This document shows, in pieces, positions 18,233-27,602 of a stretch of DNA of 64,000 nucleotides (position 1 is its first letter; the number at the start of each line of letters is the position of its first letter). The notes under the pieces were generated by a model. It had not been told where the DNA came from. It saw only the letters and a program-made list of their open reading frames with translations, and did not search any database. The DNA comes from Rhodocytophaga rosea (lineage in GTDB: Bacteria; Bacteroidota; Bacteroidia; Cytophagales; 172606-1), in the NCBI RefSeq assembly GCF_010119975.1, contig NZ_CP048222.1, positions 4,544,501-4,608,500 of the forward strand, given 5' to 3'. Position numbers and translations under genes: made by a program.

Positions 18233-18946
18233 ATGCCGCATTATTACAAGGTTTTCAATACTTTCATTTTGAGCCTGTTGCTGTGCCTGTGTTCACAAGC
18301 ATATGCACAGGAGCTTTGGACTGGCCTGACCTTGCGGGTGAAACCTTTCAAGCGGCTTACGACTGAAGTTGAGCAGCAGTTCCGTTTCGACAATGGCATT
18401 ACCAGTCTGGCCACTACTTTCACAGAGTTTGGGGTGGGCTATGATATTACCAAACGCTTCGGAATAAAAGCTGCTTACCGCAATACCAATAAAACCGGCA
18501 GCGAACGGGTAGACAATGATAAGGAGCGGTTTTCGATAGAAACATCTTATGATATTGGAAGTGACGAAACCAGATTCGTGTTCTCATACCGCCTTCGCTA
18601 CCAGGTAGCCCGAGAAACCACTAACCGCGAAAATGTAGACCGCGATGATTATATCCGAAACCGTTTCAGCCTCGATTATAACCTGACTAAGAAAGTATTG
18701 CCCTATGCCGCTACTGAAATATTCTACAAACTGAATCAGAACAAGGAAATACGGGCCTACTGGCTCACCCTGGGTTTAAAATCAACCATCAGCAAGAATA
18801 TTGGGCTAAATACATTTTACCGGGTAGAATTGGAGCAGAATGTAAAATATCCAAAAACCAATTACATTGTCGGGGCGATGCTTACCTACCGAATTAAATT
18901 GCAGAAAAAAGATTCCGATGATGATTCCATCAGCAGCGACCAGTAG
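18233..18946 (+). CDS. DUF2490 outer-membrane beta-barrel protein
   Basis: The 237-residue protein has a signal peptide ending AYAQ and then alternating amphipathic strands with an aromatic girdle (ELWTGLTLRVKPFKRLTTEVEQ; RFVFSYRLRYQVARE), as in DUF2490 proteins, which are predicted outer-membrane barrels of unknown role. The end is a charged tail rather than a terminal aromatic residue. It is divergent from the membrane AraC gene, with about 160 bp between their starts, and convergent with the CotH gene. Confidence 0.85.
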   Translation: MPHYYKVFNTFILSLLLCLCSQAYAQELWTGLTLRVKPFKRLTTEVEQQFRFDNGITSLATTFTEFGVGYDITKRFGIKAAYRNTNKTGSERVDNDKERFSIETSYDIGSDETRFVFSYRLRYQVARETTNRENVDRDDYIRNRFSLDYNLTKKVLPYAATEIFYKLNQNKEIRAYWLTLGLKSTISKNIGLNTFYRVELEQNVKYPKTNYIVGAMLTYRIKLQKKDSDDDSISSDQ

Positions 18947-19064
18947 GAATTAGTTATTGGTTGTTGGTAGTATTCTTATGAAAATAACTGAATATATTCT
19001 GCCATTTGGAAACAGAATGACTTAAATCCTGTTTCTTAACTATTGATCATTTACTACTGACCAG

Positions 19065-21335
19065 TTAGTGGATGACCAACTTCTGATTATATATTAAATT
19101 TCCGTATTGTATTTTCAGCAGATACAATCCTTTAGGTAGATTTGAAACTTGTATTGGAGTGTTTTTTAAAATGCTGCCATCTTTAAACTCATTTGAGTAC
19201 ACTTGTTTTCCTGGAGTTGTAAAAATGTTTAGCCTCACCGGGAAGGAAGCCGCTTCGCCCAGGTCTACGGTAAAAACGCCAGTGGTTGGGTTTGGAAAGA
19301 CAGAAAAGGGTAATGCAAAAAGAGAAGTAATCTGGTTATACATTTCCGGCGGCCGGTTGAGCGTAAACAAGCGGATTTCCTCAATATTCTCCAGCCAGTG
19401 ATTATAGGCCGAAGGATTATTCCAGCGGTATACATGCTCAAACACTTCAGGCGCATACGTTTTTTTAAATTGTTCAATAATACCCATCACCCGCCCTGGT
19501 TCGAATGTAGTATTCAGGTGATACATAAACCGCTGTAGAAATTGTTTACGGAAAGACTCGTTTTTAAGCAGACTCCGCAGTAAAAAAGTAGACTGATCGA
19601 ATCGTTCATGAGCTTTGTCTTTCGAAGTGTACACAACTAAGTGTTTTTGGGTATCCTGGATCATGCAGGCATCACAATCGAAAAACAGCCAGCGCCATTT
19701 GCCCTGGGGTGTTTTAGGCCGCCAGTAGCGCACATTATTGATAGGCCAGTCGTAATTGGCAAAAAATATCTGGGCGATCTGGTAATCAATAAAATTACCC
19801 ACGTCCATCTGGGTAGTGATATACTGGTAATGAACCGGATTTTGCAGATCATTGTCAGCGATATAGCCCAGCATAGCATTGTAATGGGTTTCATCGCCTT
19901 CAATAATCTCTGTTCCCTCCAGGGCAAGTCCCAGAATATCCAGATTGTCGGGGTCTACGTTATGATGACTGGCAATATAATCTTTGTCCTGCCTTTCACG
20001 GATATTGTGAATGCCCCAGTATTCTCCATTGATAAATACTACTGATGGCCTGGTGGCCTGTAAATCCAGGTTCATATCGCGGATAATGGTTTGTACCAGC
20101 TCATCTTTAAATATAGTCGAAGAAAAATCAGCATCCGGCGTACGGAATATCAAGGTTTTGAACCGGTTAATATTTAAATCTGGGAAAAGCTTATAACTGA
20201 TCCTGTCTTTTCCGTAATCGTCTCTGGCATATACCCGCACCGACTTCTGTGGATTTCCTCTGGAACCTCTGCCATGAATGCGGGCACCCAGTTCCTGTTT
20301 AAAGCCCAGTTGTTTCTTCTCATCAAAAAATTCCAGGTGAATCTGCCTTTCCCATTCCCGGCCGCTTTGAATAAAATTTTCGCCCAGACCATCATTTTCA
20401 CCGATTACATAAATGCCATTTTTCTTGCCAAAAAAATCACTGCGGTCGGTTGCGATCGAAACAACCGGCAATGTATAGCGCTTCTGTATATGCTCATCTA
20501 CAAAATAGGTATGGGTAATCACCTGGCTTGCCGGACATCCATCAATGTAAGCAATCGCCCGAATCACTGTTCCTTTGAATACTTCCCCTTTGGGCGGAAT
20601 CCAGGCGGGAGAAGTTTCAATATCAGATACATCATTTTCCTGCCCTTTCCGGTTTTCAATGGAAATCGGACTTTGGTAAAGCAAAGCGCTTTCGTCCGGC
20701 TCTGAGCCATCTGTAGTATAAAAAATCCTGGTTTCAGGAGAATTAACAGAAAGCGTTAATGAAAAAGCTTGCGTATAAAATCCGCCCGGCGCTGAAAAAA
20801 TAAGTGTGTCTTTTCCTGGTGTTACCGTTACTACCGGACTTTGGTTATTGCTGTTGCCAGGAGAAGGAATGGTCAGGTGAGTTTTTAATCCCGAACCATC
20901 TGGCTTATGCCCAAATGAAAAACCAGTGGGAATACAGGTTGCCGTAAATTCATCTACTCTTTGCTGGGTATTATTATATAAATACACCGATTCGCGGCCG
21001 GCACCGATCTTAAAACCGGTGTGTAATACTTCTCCCTTCCGGTCTTTGTCAGAAGCAAACACAATTAAAAAACTGCCTGGCTGCAAAGTTACAGCCGGAA
21101 ATACCCATTTGTCAATTTCCAGAGAATCGTCGGTAATAGACCAGTTTTCCAGGTTTACAGCAACAGTTGAAGTATTGAATAATTCAATCCAGTCTGGTGT
21201 ATCGCCATCTTCATCTTCCAGAATACCTTGGTTAGAGGCCATTATTTCATTGATAACGACCGTTTGTGCATAGAGGAACTGGCTATTGATCAACAAAAAA
21301 ATACCAGTAAAATACGAAGCCAAAAGTACCTTCAT
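19065..21335 (-). CDS. CotH-like kinase, secreted by type IX secretion
   Basis: This 756-residue multidomain protein has a signal peptide, a lamin-tail domain at about 25-140 (VVINEIMASNQG, DWIELFNTS), a chitobiase-like C-terminal-type sandwich at about 195-270 (RIFYTTDGSEPDESAL), a CotH kinase domain at about 295-640 (LEFFDEKKQLGF, ARIHGRGSRGNPQKS, HNIRERQDKDYI, and KWRWLFFDCDACM with the metal-binding aspartates) and a T9SS type A sorting domain at 680-756 (FPNPTTGVF, ending LVIH). CotH in spore formers phosphorylates coat proteins; the bacteroidotal extracellular versions have unknown targets. It follows the outer-membrane protein gene by 4 bp and is certainly cotranscribed with it. Confidence 0.9.
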   Translation of the reverse strand: MKVLLASYFTGIFLLINSQFLYAQTVVINEIMASNQGILEDEDGDTPDWIELFNTSTVAVNLENWSITDDSLEIDKWVFPAVTLQPGSFLIVFASDKDRKGEVLHTGFKIGAGRESVYLYNNTQQRVDEFTATCIPTGFSFGHKPDGSGLKTHLTIPSPGNSNNQSPVVTVTPGKDTLIFSAPGGFYTQAFSLTLSVNSPETRIFYTTDGSEPDESALLYQSPISIENRKGQENDVSDIETSPAWIPPKGEVFKGTVIRAIAYIDGCPASQVITHTYFVDEHIQKRYTLPVVSIATDRSDFFGKKNGIYVIGENDGLGENFIQSGREWERQIHLEFFDEKKQLGFKQELGARIHGRGSRGNPQKSVRVYARDDYGKDRISYKLFPDLNINRFKTLIFRTPDADFSSTIFKDELVQTIIRDMNLDLQATRPSVVFINGEYWGIHNIRERQDKDYIASHHNVDPDNLDILGLALEGTEIIEGDETHYNAMLGYIADNDLQNPVHYQYITTQMDVGNFIDYQIAQIFFANYDWPINNVRYWRPKTPQGKWRWLFFDCDACMIQDTQKHLVVYTSKDKAHERFDQSTFLLRSLLKNESFRKQFLQRFMYHLNTTFEPGRVMGIIEQFKKTYAPEVFEHVYRWNNPSAYNHWLENIEEIRLFTLNRPPEMYNQITSLFALPFSVFPNPTTGVFTVDLGEAASFPVRLNIFTTPGKQVYSNEFKDGSILKNTPIQVSNLPKGLYLLKIQYGNLIYNQKLVIH

Positions 21336-21339
21336 GGTT

Positions 21340-21969
21340 TTACAATAAGATGCCTACCCTGAATGAAAGCAAATCGAAATTGAGATTGTCGCGGAACACC
21401 TGCTTACCGAAGGTTTCGTATTTGAGCATCGCAAACTGGTGCTTGTAATTCACGCTGAACAGAATAGAATATTTGTCCTTCACAGAAAGTTTATACCCGA
21501 TGCCTGGACTAAACAGCAAGCCACCCTGGTAAGAATACCCTGCATAATCATTGGTATTACTGTTGGAAGCAAATGCGTAACCAAACTGAGCCGTTAGATA
21601 AGGAGTACTGTCTTTCTTCTTGAGTAAACCTTTAAAACTGGCGGTGAGCGGAATAAAGGTTTCAGTATCAAATTTTTCCACACCTATTCCCAGTCCATAA
21701 TGTACCCGTGTACTCACTTGTATATCAGCTGTATACTGGAACAACTTGCCGGTTTCATATACAAAATTGTCATTGGAAAGCTGGCCACCCAGAGAAAATC
21801 CCACTTCAGCCGTATGATGCAAATTGAGCGATTTTTTGTCTTTATCCTCTTCTTCCTCCTCCTCATCCTGGGCAAAAACGGGCGTACACAGGCAAAGAAA
21901 GCAATAAATAAAGAAGCTTTTCAATAGGATAAACTTATGAGCAGATGGTCTGGAAAATGTATTTTTCAA
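21340..21969 (-). CDS. Outer-membrane beta-barrel protein with acidic N-terminal run
   Basis: The 209-residue precursor has a signal peptide ending VFAQ, then an unusual acidic stretch (DEEEEEEDKDKK), then eight or more amphipathic strands of an OmpA/porin-like small barrel (YLTAQFGYAFASNSN, YSILFSVNYKHQF), ending in leucines. The acidic run, coded by a CTCTTCTTCCTCC-type tract, might bind cations or a partner; this is inference. The gene lies directly upstream of the CotH T9SS gene in the same operon, so the barrel may help anchor or receive the CotH protein. Confidence 0.78.
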   Translation of the reverse strand: MKNTFSRPSAHKFILLKSFFIYCFLCLCTPVFAQDEEEEEEDKDKKSLNLHHTAEVGFSLGGQLSNDNFVYETGKLFQYTADIQVSTRVHYGLGIGVEKFDTETFIPLTASFKGLLKKKDSTPYLTAQFGYAFASNSNTNDYAGYSYQGGLLFSPGIGYKLSVKDKYSILFSVNYKHQFAMLKYETFGKQVFRDNLNFDLLSFRVGILL

Positions 21970-22180
21970 GGATTTACTTTTTTATGTAAAGATAATAGTA
22001 TGGTCATCTTTTCAAAATATACTCACATATAGGTAATATAGGAAAGTATATGACAGGCAATAAGCAAAGGCTTTGCAATATTCTCCGCACCATTTCGTAC
22101 CTTAGACTATACTTCCGGAAAATTTTTTAGGTGAGTAGGGTGATAGTTGCAATAGTACCGGATTAACCAGTAAAAAGCGT

Positions 22181-22750
22181 ATGGAGACAATGCTCAGTCC
22201 GGTGGCGGCTACAGATTTACGCCATAACCTGACCTTTAATCGTGAACAAACTTTAGAAAAATTATATGCCCGGGCGTACCCGATGGTTTTGCATTATGTA
22301 AAGCAAAACCAGGGCACCGCCGACGATGCCAAAGATATATTGCAGGAAGCCATTATCCTGTTATTTGAAAAAGTAATGCATGGCAGGCTTGAACTGACGG
22401 TTGCCGTAACTACCTATATTATGGGGATTTGCAAAAACCTGTGGCGGAAGGAATTAGAAAAACGCAGCCGCAAACAACCATGGAATGTAGATATAGAAGA
22501 TAATCTCTGGGAAGAAATCACAGCAGAACCGGAAACCCCTGTTTTATCTTTAACAAATTATGTAGAGCAACTGGGAGAGAAGTGTAAAACTATTCTATTG
22601 TCCTTCTACTATTTTGGGCAGCGGATGGAGCAAATTGCTGAAAAGCATGCCTATAGCAGCATTCGTTCAGCTACCGTTCAGAAATTTAAATGCCTGGAAA
22701 GGCTACGTAAATCGCTGGCTTCATTAAGTATCGGTCATTTCAAAAATTAA
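22181..22750 (+). CDS. ECF-type RNA polymerase sigma factor
   Basis: The 189-residue protein has sigma region 2 at about 25-100 (DDAKDILQEAIILLFEKV, then YIMGICKNLWRKEL) and region 4 at about 125-180 (KTILLSFYYFGQRMEQIAEKH, then KFKCLERL). The sequence TVQKFKCLERLRKSL is the recognition helix area. It is followed after 4 bp by a 73-residue gene that is probably its regulatory partner. It is a divergent type compared with the sigma factors at 27603 and 61252. Confidence 0.9.
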   Translation: METMLSPVAATDLRHNLTFNREQTLEKLYARAYPMVLHYVKQNQGTADDAKDILQEAIILLFEKVMHGRLELTVAVTTYIMGICKNLWRKELEKRSRKQPWNVDIEDNLWEEITAEPETPVLSLTNYVEQLGEKCKTILLSFYYFGQRMEQIAEKHAYSSIRSATVQKFKCLERLRKSLASLSIGHFKN

Positions 22751-22754
22751 GTAC

Positions 22755-22976
22755 ATGCGGCCCGAACTGGAAGATATACAATTGCTGGAAGCCTATCTGC
22801 ACCATACCCTGGATGAAAATAAACGGATAGAAGTAGAAATCCGCTTGTTATGGGATCAGGAATGGCAACAGAAGGTAGCGTTGCAGAAAAGTGCTTATCT
22901 GGCGCTACGTCAGGCCGGCCGGCAGCAACTTCGCCGGGAATTACAAGCCATTCATACCCGGCTTTTCGGCAAGTAA
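22755..22976 (+). CDS. Small soluble partner of the ECF sigma factor
   Basis: This 73-residue, highly charged helical protein (MRPELEDIQLLEAYLHHTLD start) is encoded 4 bp after the sigma gene. Its opening resembles the N-terminal anti-sigma helix pattern seen in larger bacteroidotal anti-sigma factors, but it has no zinc-binding His/Cys set and no transmembrane segment. It may be a minimal anti-sigma factor or a sigma-binding remnant of a longer protein. The function is inferred from position only. Confidence 0.65.
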   Translation: MRPELEDIQLLEAYLHHTLDENKRIEVEIRLLWDQEWQQKVALQKSAYLALRQAGRQQLRRELQAIHTRLFGK

Positions 22977-23208
22977 CATCTTTCAGGCTTTGAGCCTCCG
23001 GTTGGCAGCCACATATTCCTTAAAAATCATATAACCATCATGAACTTCTAAATCCTTCTGTCGGGAAGGCATAATATCTCATTGCCTTCATTGTCTATAG
23101 CCAGAGTTTAATCATTTGATGTCAGCCCAAAGTAAGGGCTGAACGGCCTCGCTTTGCCCAAAAATTAAAAATAACTATCAATTATCCATTTTAAACTATC
23201 CATTTCTT
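22977..23208. other. Spacer before clpP with two small hairpins
   Basis: The spacer holds GAAGGCA paired with TGCCTTC (about 23065-23089) and TCAGCCC paired with GGGCTGA (23122-23142). Near the clpP start it carries the word pair TTATCCATT and CTATCCATT, resembling the spacer before the LytTR gene. No coding frame is supported. The hairpins could be terminator or leader structures; neither has a clear T-run. Confidence 0.4.
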
Positions 23209-23904
23209 ATGTATCCCTCTAATTATTTCAAAAGCGAATTCCGCAATTTTGCCGTCCATGACAGATATATCAACGGACTCACCGTAGACAAATACATGAA
23301 CCACATTGAAAATATGACCCGTTCGGTGATTGAAGAAAGGCCGGTGAATTTCCGGGAAGTAGATGTATTCTCCAGGTTAATGGCCGACCGGATTATTTTC
23401 CTCGGCACTCCTGTAGACGATAATATTGCCAATGTAATTGTCGCCCAGTTCCTTTTCCTGGAATCAGCTGATCCCCGAAAAGACATTCTGCTCTATATTA
23501 ATAGTCCGGGCGGAAGTGTGTATGCCGGGCTGGGTATTTATGATACCATGCAATATGTAAAGCCAGATGTAGCAACGATTTGTACGAGTATGGCGGCTTC
23601 GTTTGGAGCAGTATTATTGTGTGCCGGGGCTGCCGGAAAACGGTCGGCCTTGCCGCATGCCAGAATTATGATTCACCAGCCACATGGCAGTGCCCAGGGT
23701 CAATCGGTAGATATTGAAATTGCCACCAGGCAGTATGTACAACTCCGGAAAGAACTGTATGAGATCATTTCCAAACACAGCGGCCGTCCGTTTGAGCAAC
23801 TCGAAAAAGATGGCGACCGGGATTACTGGCTCAAATCAGAAGAAGCCAAAGCCTATGGCCTGATTGATGAAGTGCTGACTAGAGAGGAAATGCTGGTGAG
23901 GTAA
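23209..23904 (+). CDS. clpP: ATP-dependent Clp protease proteolytic subunit
   Basis: ClpP forms the tetradecameric serine-protease chamber fed by ClpX or ClpA/C unfoldases. In this 231-residue protein the catalytic triad is Ser131 in [11 protein letters not shown], His156 in RIMIHQPHG and Asp205 in GDRDYW, and the oxyanion-loop [11 protein letters not shown] is intact. The N-terminus ([18 protein letters not shown]) is longer than in E. coli, as usual for the phylum. No clpX follows; the next gene is a convergent symporter. clpS lies 1.8 kb away on the same strand. Confidence 0.96.
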   Translation: MYPSNYFKSEFRNFAVHDRYINGLTVDKYMNHIENMTRSVIEERPVNFREVDVFSRLMADRIIFLGTPVDDNIANVIVAQFLFLESADPRKDILLYINSPGGSVYAGLGIYDTMQYVKPDVATICTSMAASFGAVLLCAGAAGKRSALPHARIMIHQPHGSAQGQSVDIEIATRQYVQLRKELYEIISKHSGRPFEQLEKDGDRDYWLKSEEAKAYGLIDEVLTREEMLVR

Positions 23905-23930
23905 TATAGTGTTTATAAAGATACCTGTTG

Positions 23931-25412
23931 TTATATCCTTCTACCAGATGTAGCAACGGGTATTTCTGTTGAGGTTTTCCGCCTGGAAAGCAATAGCAGA
24001 CCCAAAAAGGTAAGAAATCCATTTAAAATCAATATCTCAAAACCAAATTTATAGCCACCCAGCCAGGTTTCAGAATTCCGGTTGATGATATAACAGATGA
24101 TAGGAGAAACCAGGCAAACATAGGGCACAAACTTATCGCGGACAGGCAGTTTGGTGAGCATACCAAAGGCAAACAAACCCAGCAAAGGACCATACGTATA
24201 GCCAGCCGCTGTAAACACCGCACTTACCACACTGGCATCGTTAATGGCTTCAAATAACAGGATGATCAGGAAAAGTAGTATAGAAAATCCTACATGCACA
24301 ATAAACTTAAGCTGCTGCCGCTCTTTTTCCGGACGTTTATCAAAATCCAGAAAATCAATGCAGAAAGCGGTAGTTAAAGCAGCCAGGGCAGAATCGGCAC
24401 TGGCATAGGAAGAGGCTGTAATGCCTAATAAGAAGAAAATAGCTGCCAGCAAGCCAAAATGCTGTAAAGCCAGAGTCGGATACAGATAATCACTCCGTTC
24501 TGGTAAAGCAATACCTTTGTTCTGAGCATACAGATATAGTAAGGCACCTAAAGTCAGGAAAAGCAGGTTTACAAAGACAAATACTGTACAGAAGGAAAAC
24601 ATATTCTTCTGGGCATCCTGCAAATTGCGGCAAGTGAGATTCTTCTGCATCAGATCCTGGTCCAGGCCGGTCATGGCAATGGCAATAAATGCCCCGGCCG
24701 TAAACTGTTTCCAGAAATATTTACTGCTATTCACCTCCCAGTTAAATATTTGTCCATAGTCGCTCTGACTTACTGTATTTACCATTTCTCCCAAAGTAAG
24801 CCCCAGTTCCTGCGAGATCAGATATACGCTGATAATTACTGCCGAAATCAGGAAGAAAGTCTGGAAAGTATCCGTCCATACAATGGTTTTGATGCCGCCC
24901 TGAAAGGTATACACCCAGATCAGGAAAATAGTGATCAGCACATTTACCCAGAAAGGAATGCCCCACTGGCCATAAACCCCGATTTGTAAAACAGCCGCTA
25001 CCAGAAACAGCCGGAAGGCAGCGCCGATGGTACGGGAAAGCAAAAAGAAGAATGAACCGGTTTTATACGACCAGAAACCAAAACGCCCTTCCAGATAGGT
25101 ATAAATAGAAACCAGATTCAAACGGTAATACAAAGGCATAAGCACCGTAGCAATCACAAAATAGCCCACCAGATTCCCCAGCACAAACTGAAAATACGTA
25201 AACTGGGTAGTGCCTACATTGCCGGGTACCGATATAAATGTAACCCCCGAGAGAGAAGTGCCGATCATGCCAAATGCCACCAGATACCAGGGCGATTTTT
25301 TGTTGGCAGTAAAGAAGGTTTGCGTATCGGCATTGCGGCTCGTGAAATAAGCGATCACGAGTAACGCACCAAAATAAATAACCAGTATACTTACAACCAG
25401 AATAGGATTCAT
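23931..25412 (-). CDS. Sodium:solute symporter (SSS family)
   Basis: The 493-residue protein has about 13 transmembrane helices and SSS hallmarks: the early GMIGTSLSGVTFISVPGNV sodium-site region, FRLFLVAAVLQIGVYGQWGI, FQGGIKTIVWTD, and ITASSYASADSALAALTTAF in the sodium-binding helix. It imports a small organic solute with sodium; the substrate (sugar, sialic acid, proline or other) cannot be told. The gene is monocistronic and converges on clpP with 26 bp between stop codons. Confidence 0.93.
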   Translation of the reverse strand: MNPILVVSILVIYFGALLVIAYFTSRNADTQTFFTANKKSPWYLVAFGMIGTSLSGVTFISVPGNVGTTQFTYFQFVLGNLVGYFVIATVLMPLYYRLNLVSIYTYLEGRFGFWSYKTGSFFFLLSRTIGAAFRLFLVAAVLQIGVYGQWGIPFWVNVLITIFLIWVYTFQGGIKTIVWTDTFQTFFLISAVIISVYLISQELGLTLGEMVNTVSQSDYGQIFNWEVNSSKYFWKQFTAGAFIAIAMTGLDQDLMQKNLTCRNLQDAQKNMFSFCTVFVFVNLLFLTLGALLYLYAQNKGIALPERSDYLYPTLALQHFGLLAAIFFLLGITASSYASADSALAALTTAFCIDFLDFDKRPEKERQQLKFIVHVGFSILLFLIILLFEAINDASVVSAVFTAAGYTYGPLLGLFAFGMLTKLPVRDKFVPYVCLVSPIICYIINRNSETWLGGYKFGFEILILNGFLTFLGLLLLSRRKTSTEIPVATSGRRI

Positions 25413-25673
25413 AGGAATATATCTTTATTAATTGTTGGTTGTTCGTTGTTAGTAAATCCTGTAGGTATGGAAAGTAAAACGTTGCAATATATCAATCTCC
25501 TTATGGTTAAAGAGTAATTATTGCACATGCTTTCTTGGTTTTCCCAGCAACGAACCATCAGTAAAATCAACCATAATTTTCGAATATCGGTTTTTTTAGT
25601 CATTCGTTGCAACGTTCCGGTAAAAAATCGGGTTATTTTTATTAATTTTACGTGCTGAAAATCTGAAAAGGCT
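25413..25673. promoter_or_regulatory. Divergent promoter region between symporter gene and clpS
   Basis: The region separates two divergent genes and must hold both promoters. It contains a 10-bp inverted pair, AACGTTGCAA (25479-25488) and TTGCAACGTT (25607-25616), plus a GTTGGTTGTTCGTTGTT tract similar to those flanking recR. The pair could be operator half-sites; no consensus promoter elements stood out. Confidence 0.4.
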
Positions 25674-25949
25674 ATGCAAACTTATCAAGAAGAGGAAGTT
25701 GAGGTTTTAGAAGATGTAGTAACTTCAGACATTAAAGATCTGGTGGTTTTTAATGATGAAGTGAATACTTTCGATCATGTGATCAATACCTTGATAAAGG
25801 TCTGTAAACACACACCGGAGCAGGCCGAACAATGTACCCTGATGATCCACTATAAAGGCAAATGTACCGTAAAAATGGGCTCTTTTGAGGAACTTGCCCC
25901 TATGCGCAATGCGATCTGCCAGAGAGGTATTTCTGCTGAAGTAATGTAG
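25674..25949 (+). CDS. clpS: ATP-dependent Clp protease adaptor ClpS
   Basis: ClpS delivers N-end-rule substrates to the ClpA/ClpC unfoldase. The 91-residue protein has the family core LVVFNDEVNTFDHVINTL, the H-TPEQAEQC helix (KHTPEQAEQCTLMIHYKG) and GKCTVKMGSFEEL. The Asn and Asp of VFNDEVNT line the N-degron pocket in characterised members. The N-terminal extension is acidic. It precedes recR by about 310 bp and is divergent from the symporter gene. Confidence 0.94.
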   Translation: MQTYQEEEVEVLEDVVTSDIKDLVVFNDEVNTFDHVINTLIKVCKHTPEQAEQCTLMIHYKGKCTVKMGSFEELAPMRNAICQRGISAEVM

Positions 25950-26261
25950 TTTAAAAGTTATTAATCTATAGGCTGCAAATGTATTTTTTTATAGCTGCCG
26001 TACACCAAAAAACCTCTTTTCGGGTGCTCCTTTATCTACGAAAATTTTAGTAAAAAAGCAGAATAAACTTAGTTAATCCGGATTTATATCCTGTATTATT
26101 TTGTTGTATATTTCAGTGCAGAAGTATAACTTATAAACTTTCTGTCTCTTTGATTACATATTTATTATATGTGCTTTGCACCCGTTACAGAAGGAAATTT
26201 CAAGCTTGTTCTCTTCTGCATATATGGGCTGTTAACCATAGATTAATCCCTTAAAACCTAT
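25950..26261. other. Gene-free spacer between clpS and recR
   Basis: The 312-bp AT-rich stretch carries no supported coding frame and no strong hairpin. A short complementary pair, AAAAAACCTCTTTTCGGG with flanking A and T runs, gives no clean terminator. It probably contains the recR promoter; nothing else was seen. Confidence 0.4.
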
Positions 26262-26867
26262 ATGAATTTTCCTTCAAAACTGATTGAAAATGCAGTAAAT
26301 GAAATGTCAAAACTGCCTGGCATTGGTAAAAAAACGGCCCTGCGGCTTGTATTGCATTTGCTGAAAAAAGACGAAGAAAATACTATTCATCTGGCGGAAG
26401 CGATCACAAATATGCGCATGCAGATTCAGTATTGCCGCGAATGCCATAATATTTCGGATGCAGAAGTATGTGCCATTTGTAACAGCCCCTCCCGCGATCG
26501 CTCCCTGGTGTGTGTCGTAGAGGATACCCGGGATGTACTGGCGATTGAAAATACATCGCAATACAAAGGCTTATACCATGTGCTGGGCGGCATTATTTCA
26601 CCTATTGAAGGTGTAGGACCTTCGGATCTGCACATTGATTCGCTGGTGCGGAGAATTCCGGAATCTGAAATCAAGGAGGTAATTCTGGCACTGAGCCCTA
26701 CCATGGAAGGCGATACCACGGCTTTTTACCTCACCAAAAAGTTCAAGCCCTTTAATTTGAAAATCAGCACCATTGCCAGGGGAATCCCGGTAGGCGGCGA
26801 ACTGGAGTATGCGGATGAAATCACCCTGGGCCGCAGCATTGTCCGCCGGACAGCGTACGAATTGTAG
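26262..26867 (+). CDS. recR: Recombination mediator protein RecR
   Basis: RecR works with RecO (and RecF) to load RecA on gapped DNA. The 201-residue protein has the helix-hairpin-helix [18 protein letters not shown] at about 17-34, a C4 zinc finger formed by CREC and CAIC at about 57-72, and a Toprim domain ([15 protein letters not shown] through [12 protein letters not shown]). The terminal Walker-like [20 protein letters not shown] is intact. Length is normal. A terminator follows. Confidence 0.97.
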   Translation: MNFPSKLIENAVNEMSKLPGIGKKTALRLVLHLLKKDEENTIHLAEAITNMRMQIQYCRECHNISDAEVCAICNSPSRDRSLVCVVEDTRDVLAIENTSQYKGLYHVLGGIISPIEGVGPSDLHIDSLVRRIPESEIKEVILALSPTMEGDTTAFYLTKKFKPFNLKISTIARGIPVGGELEYADEITLGRSIVRRTAYEL

Positions 26868-26874
26868 GAATGTT

Positions 26875-26999
26875 GTTGTTGGTTGTTGGCATAGCAAAAA
26901 GGCACTTTCAGATTTTCCTGAATGTGCCTTTTATTATTTTAATAGTGTTTGTTCAAAACGGACACTATTATGTAATTCTATTAACGAACAACCAACAAC
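26875..26999. repeat. Bookend inverted repeat enclosing the recR terminator
   Basis: GTTGTTGGTTGTT just after the recR stop is matched exactly by AACAACCAACAAC just before the end of the convergent anti-sigma gene, 13 bp. Two smaller hairpins lie nested within: the recR terminator and AATAGTGT with ACACTATT (26941-26969). The spacer is thus almost wholly self-complementary. Confidence 0.75.
26897..26940 (+). terminator. recR terminator
   Basis: AAAAGGCACTTTCAG pairs with CTGAATGTGCCTTTT with a single mismatch over 15 bp around a six-base loop and is followed by TTATTATTTT. It lies about 30 bp beyond the stop codon and could act in both directions. Confidence 0.88.
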
Positions 27000-27005
27000 G
27001 AATAA

Positions 27006-27524
27006 CTATATCTGCCGCATTCGCTTGCGGAAATAAGGCTGTAAAAGGGTTTTATCTACAATGAGTAATACCAGAAATGCATTTACCACCATAAACAGAG
27101 TGAGCAGCAGCTCATTTTGCAGCAAACTTTGCAGAGTGGTGAGATCATAAGCGACATTAGCATCGGGCTTGCTGGGAGTGAACTGATTTTTAAACCATCC
27201 TACATTTGACGAACCAGAAAGCAAAACCAGTATCAATCCAAAGATAAAAGCCAGTGGAGCCAGAATCCGGCTATATTGAAAAGGCTGGTCAAATGCAGGA
27301 GCCGCCTGCCATTTTTCCATTAATTTTTCCGTAAAGTTATCCGATGGGCGTTCAAGTATGATCTGCTGTAGCTGGGTATCGAGTGCAGAAATTTCTGTAT
27401 ACAAGGCTTTACAGGCCGCACATTCCCCAAGATGGGTTTGAAAAACCGTTTGTTCCTCCACTGAGCATTCCCTGTCTGCCAGCCGGAACATTTCCTCATC
27501 ACTTATATGTCTCATAAATATCAT
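27006..27524 (-). CDS. Membrane anti-sigma factor with zinc-finger (zf-HC2) domain
   Basis: The cytoplasmic N-terminus contains the anti-sigma zinc motif HLGECAACK (His-x3-Cys-x2-Cys) at about 31-40, followed by helices, a transmembrane segment at about 86-104 (ILAPLAFIFGLILVLLSG) and a second near 139-156 (LLTLFMVVNAFLVLLIV). The actual start may be the internal ATG giving MRHISDEEMFRL, three codons in. It is encoded directly downstream of the ECF sigma factor (78 bp) and most likely holds that factor inactive at the membrane until an envelope signal arrives. Confidence 0.9.
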   Translation of the reverse strand: MIFMRHISDEEMFRLADRECSVEEQTVFQTHLGECAACKALYTEISALDTQLQQIILERPSDNFTEKLMEKWQAAPAFDQPFQYSRILAPLAFIFGLILVLLSGSSNVGWFKNQFTPSKPDANVAYDLTTLQSLLQNELLLTLFMVVNAFLVLLIVDKTLLQPYFRKRMRQI

Positions 27525-27602
27525 TCGTCAAAAGTCTTTGTTTTGGGTTTTATCTATACTTACCCAATTCAACTCAGGTAAAATAATTTATTTCATTATT
27601 AA

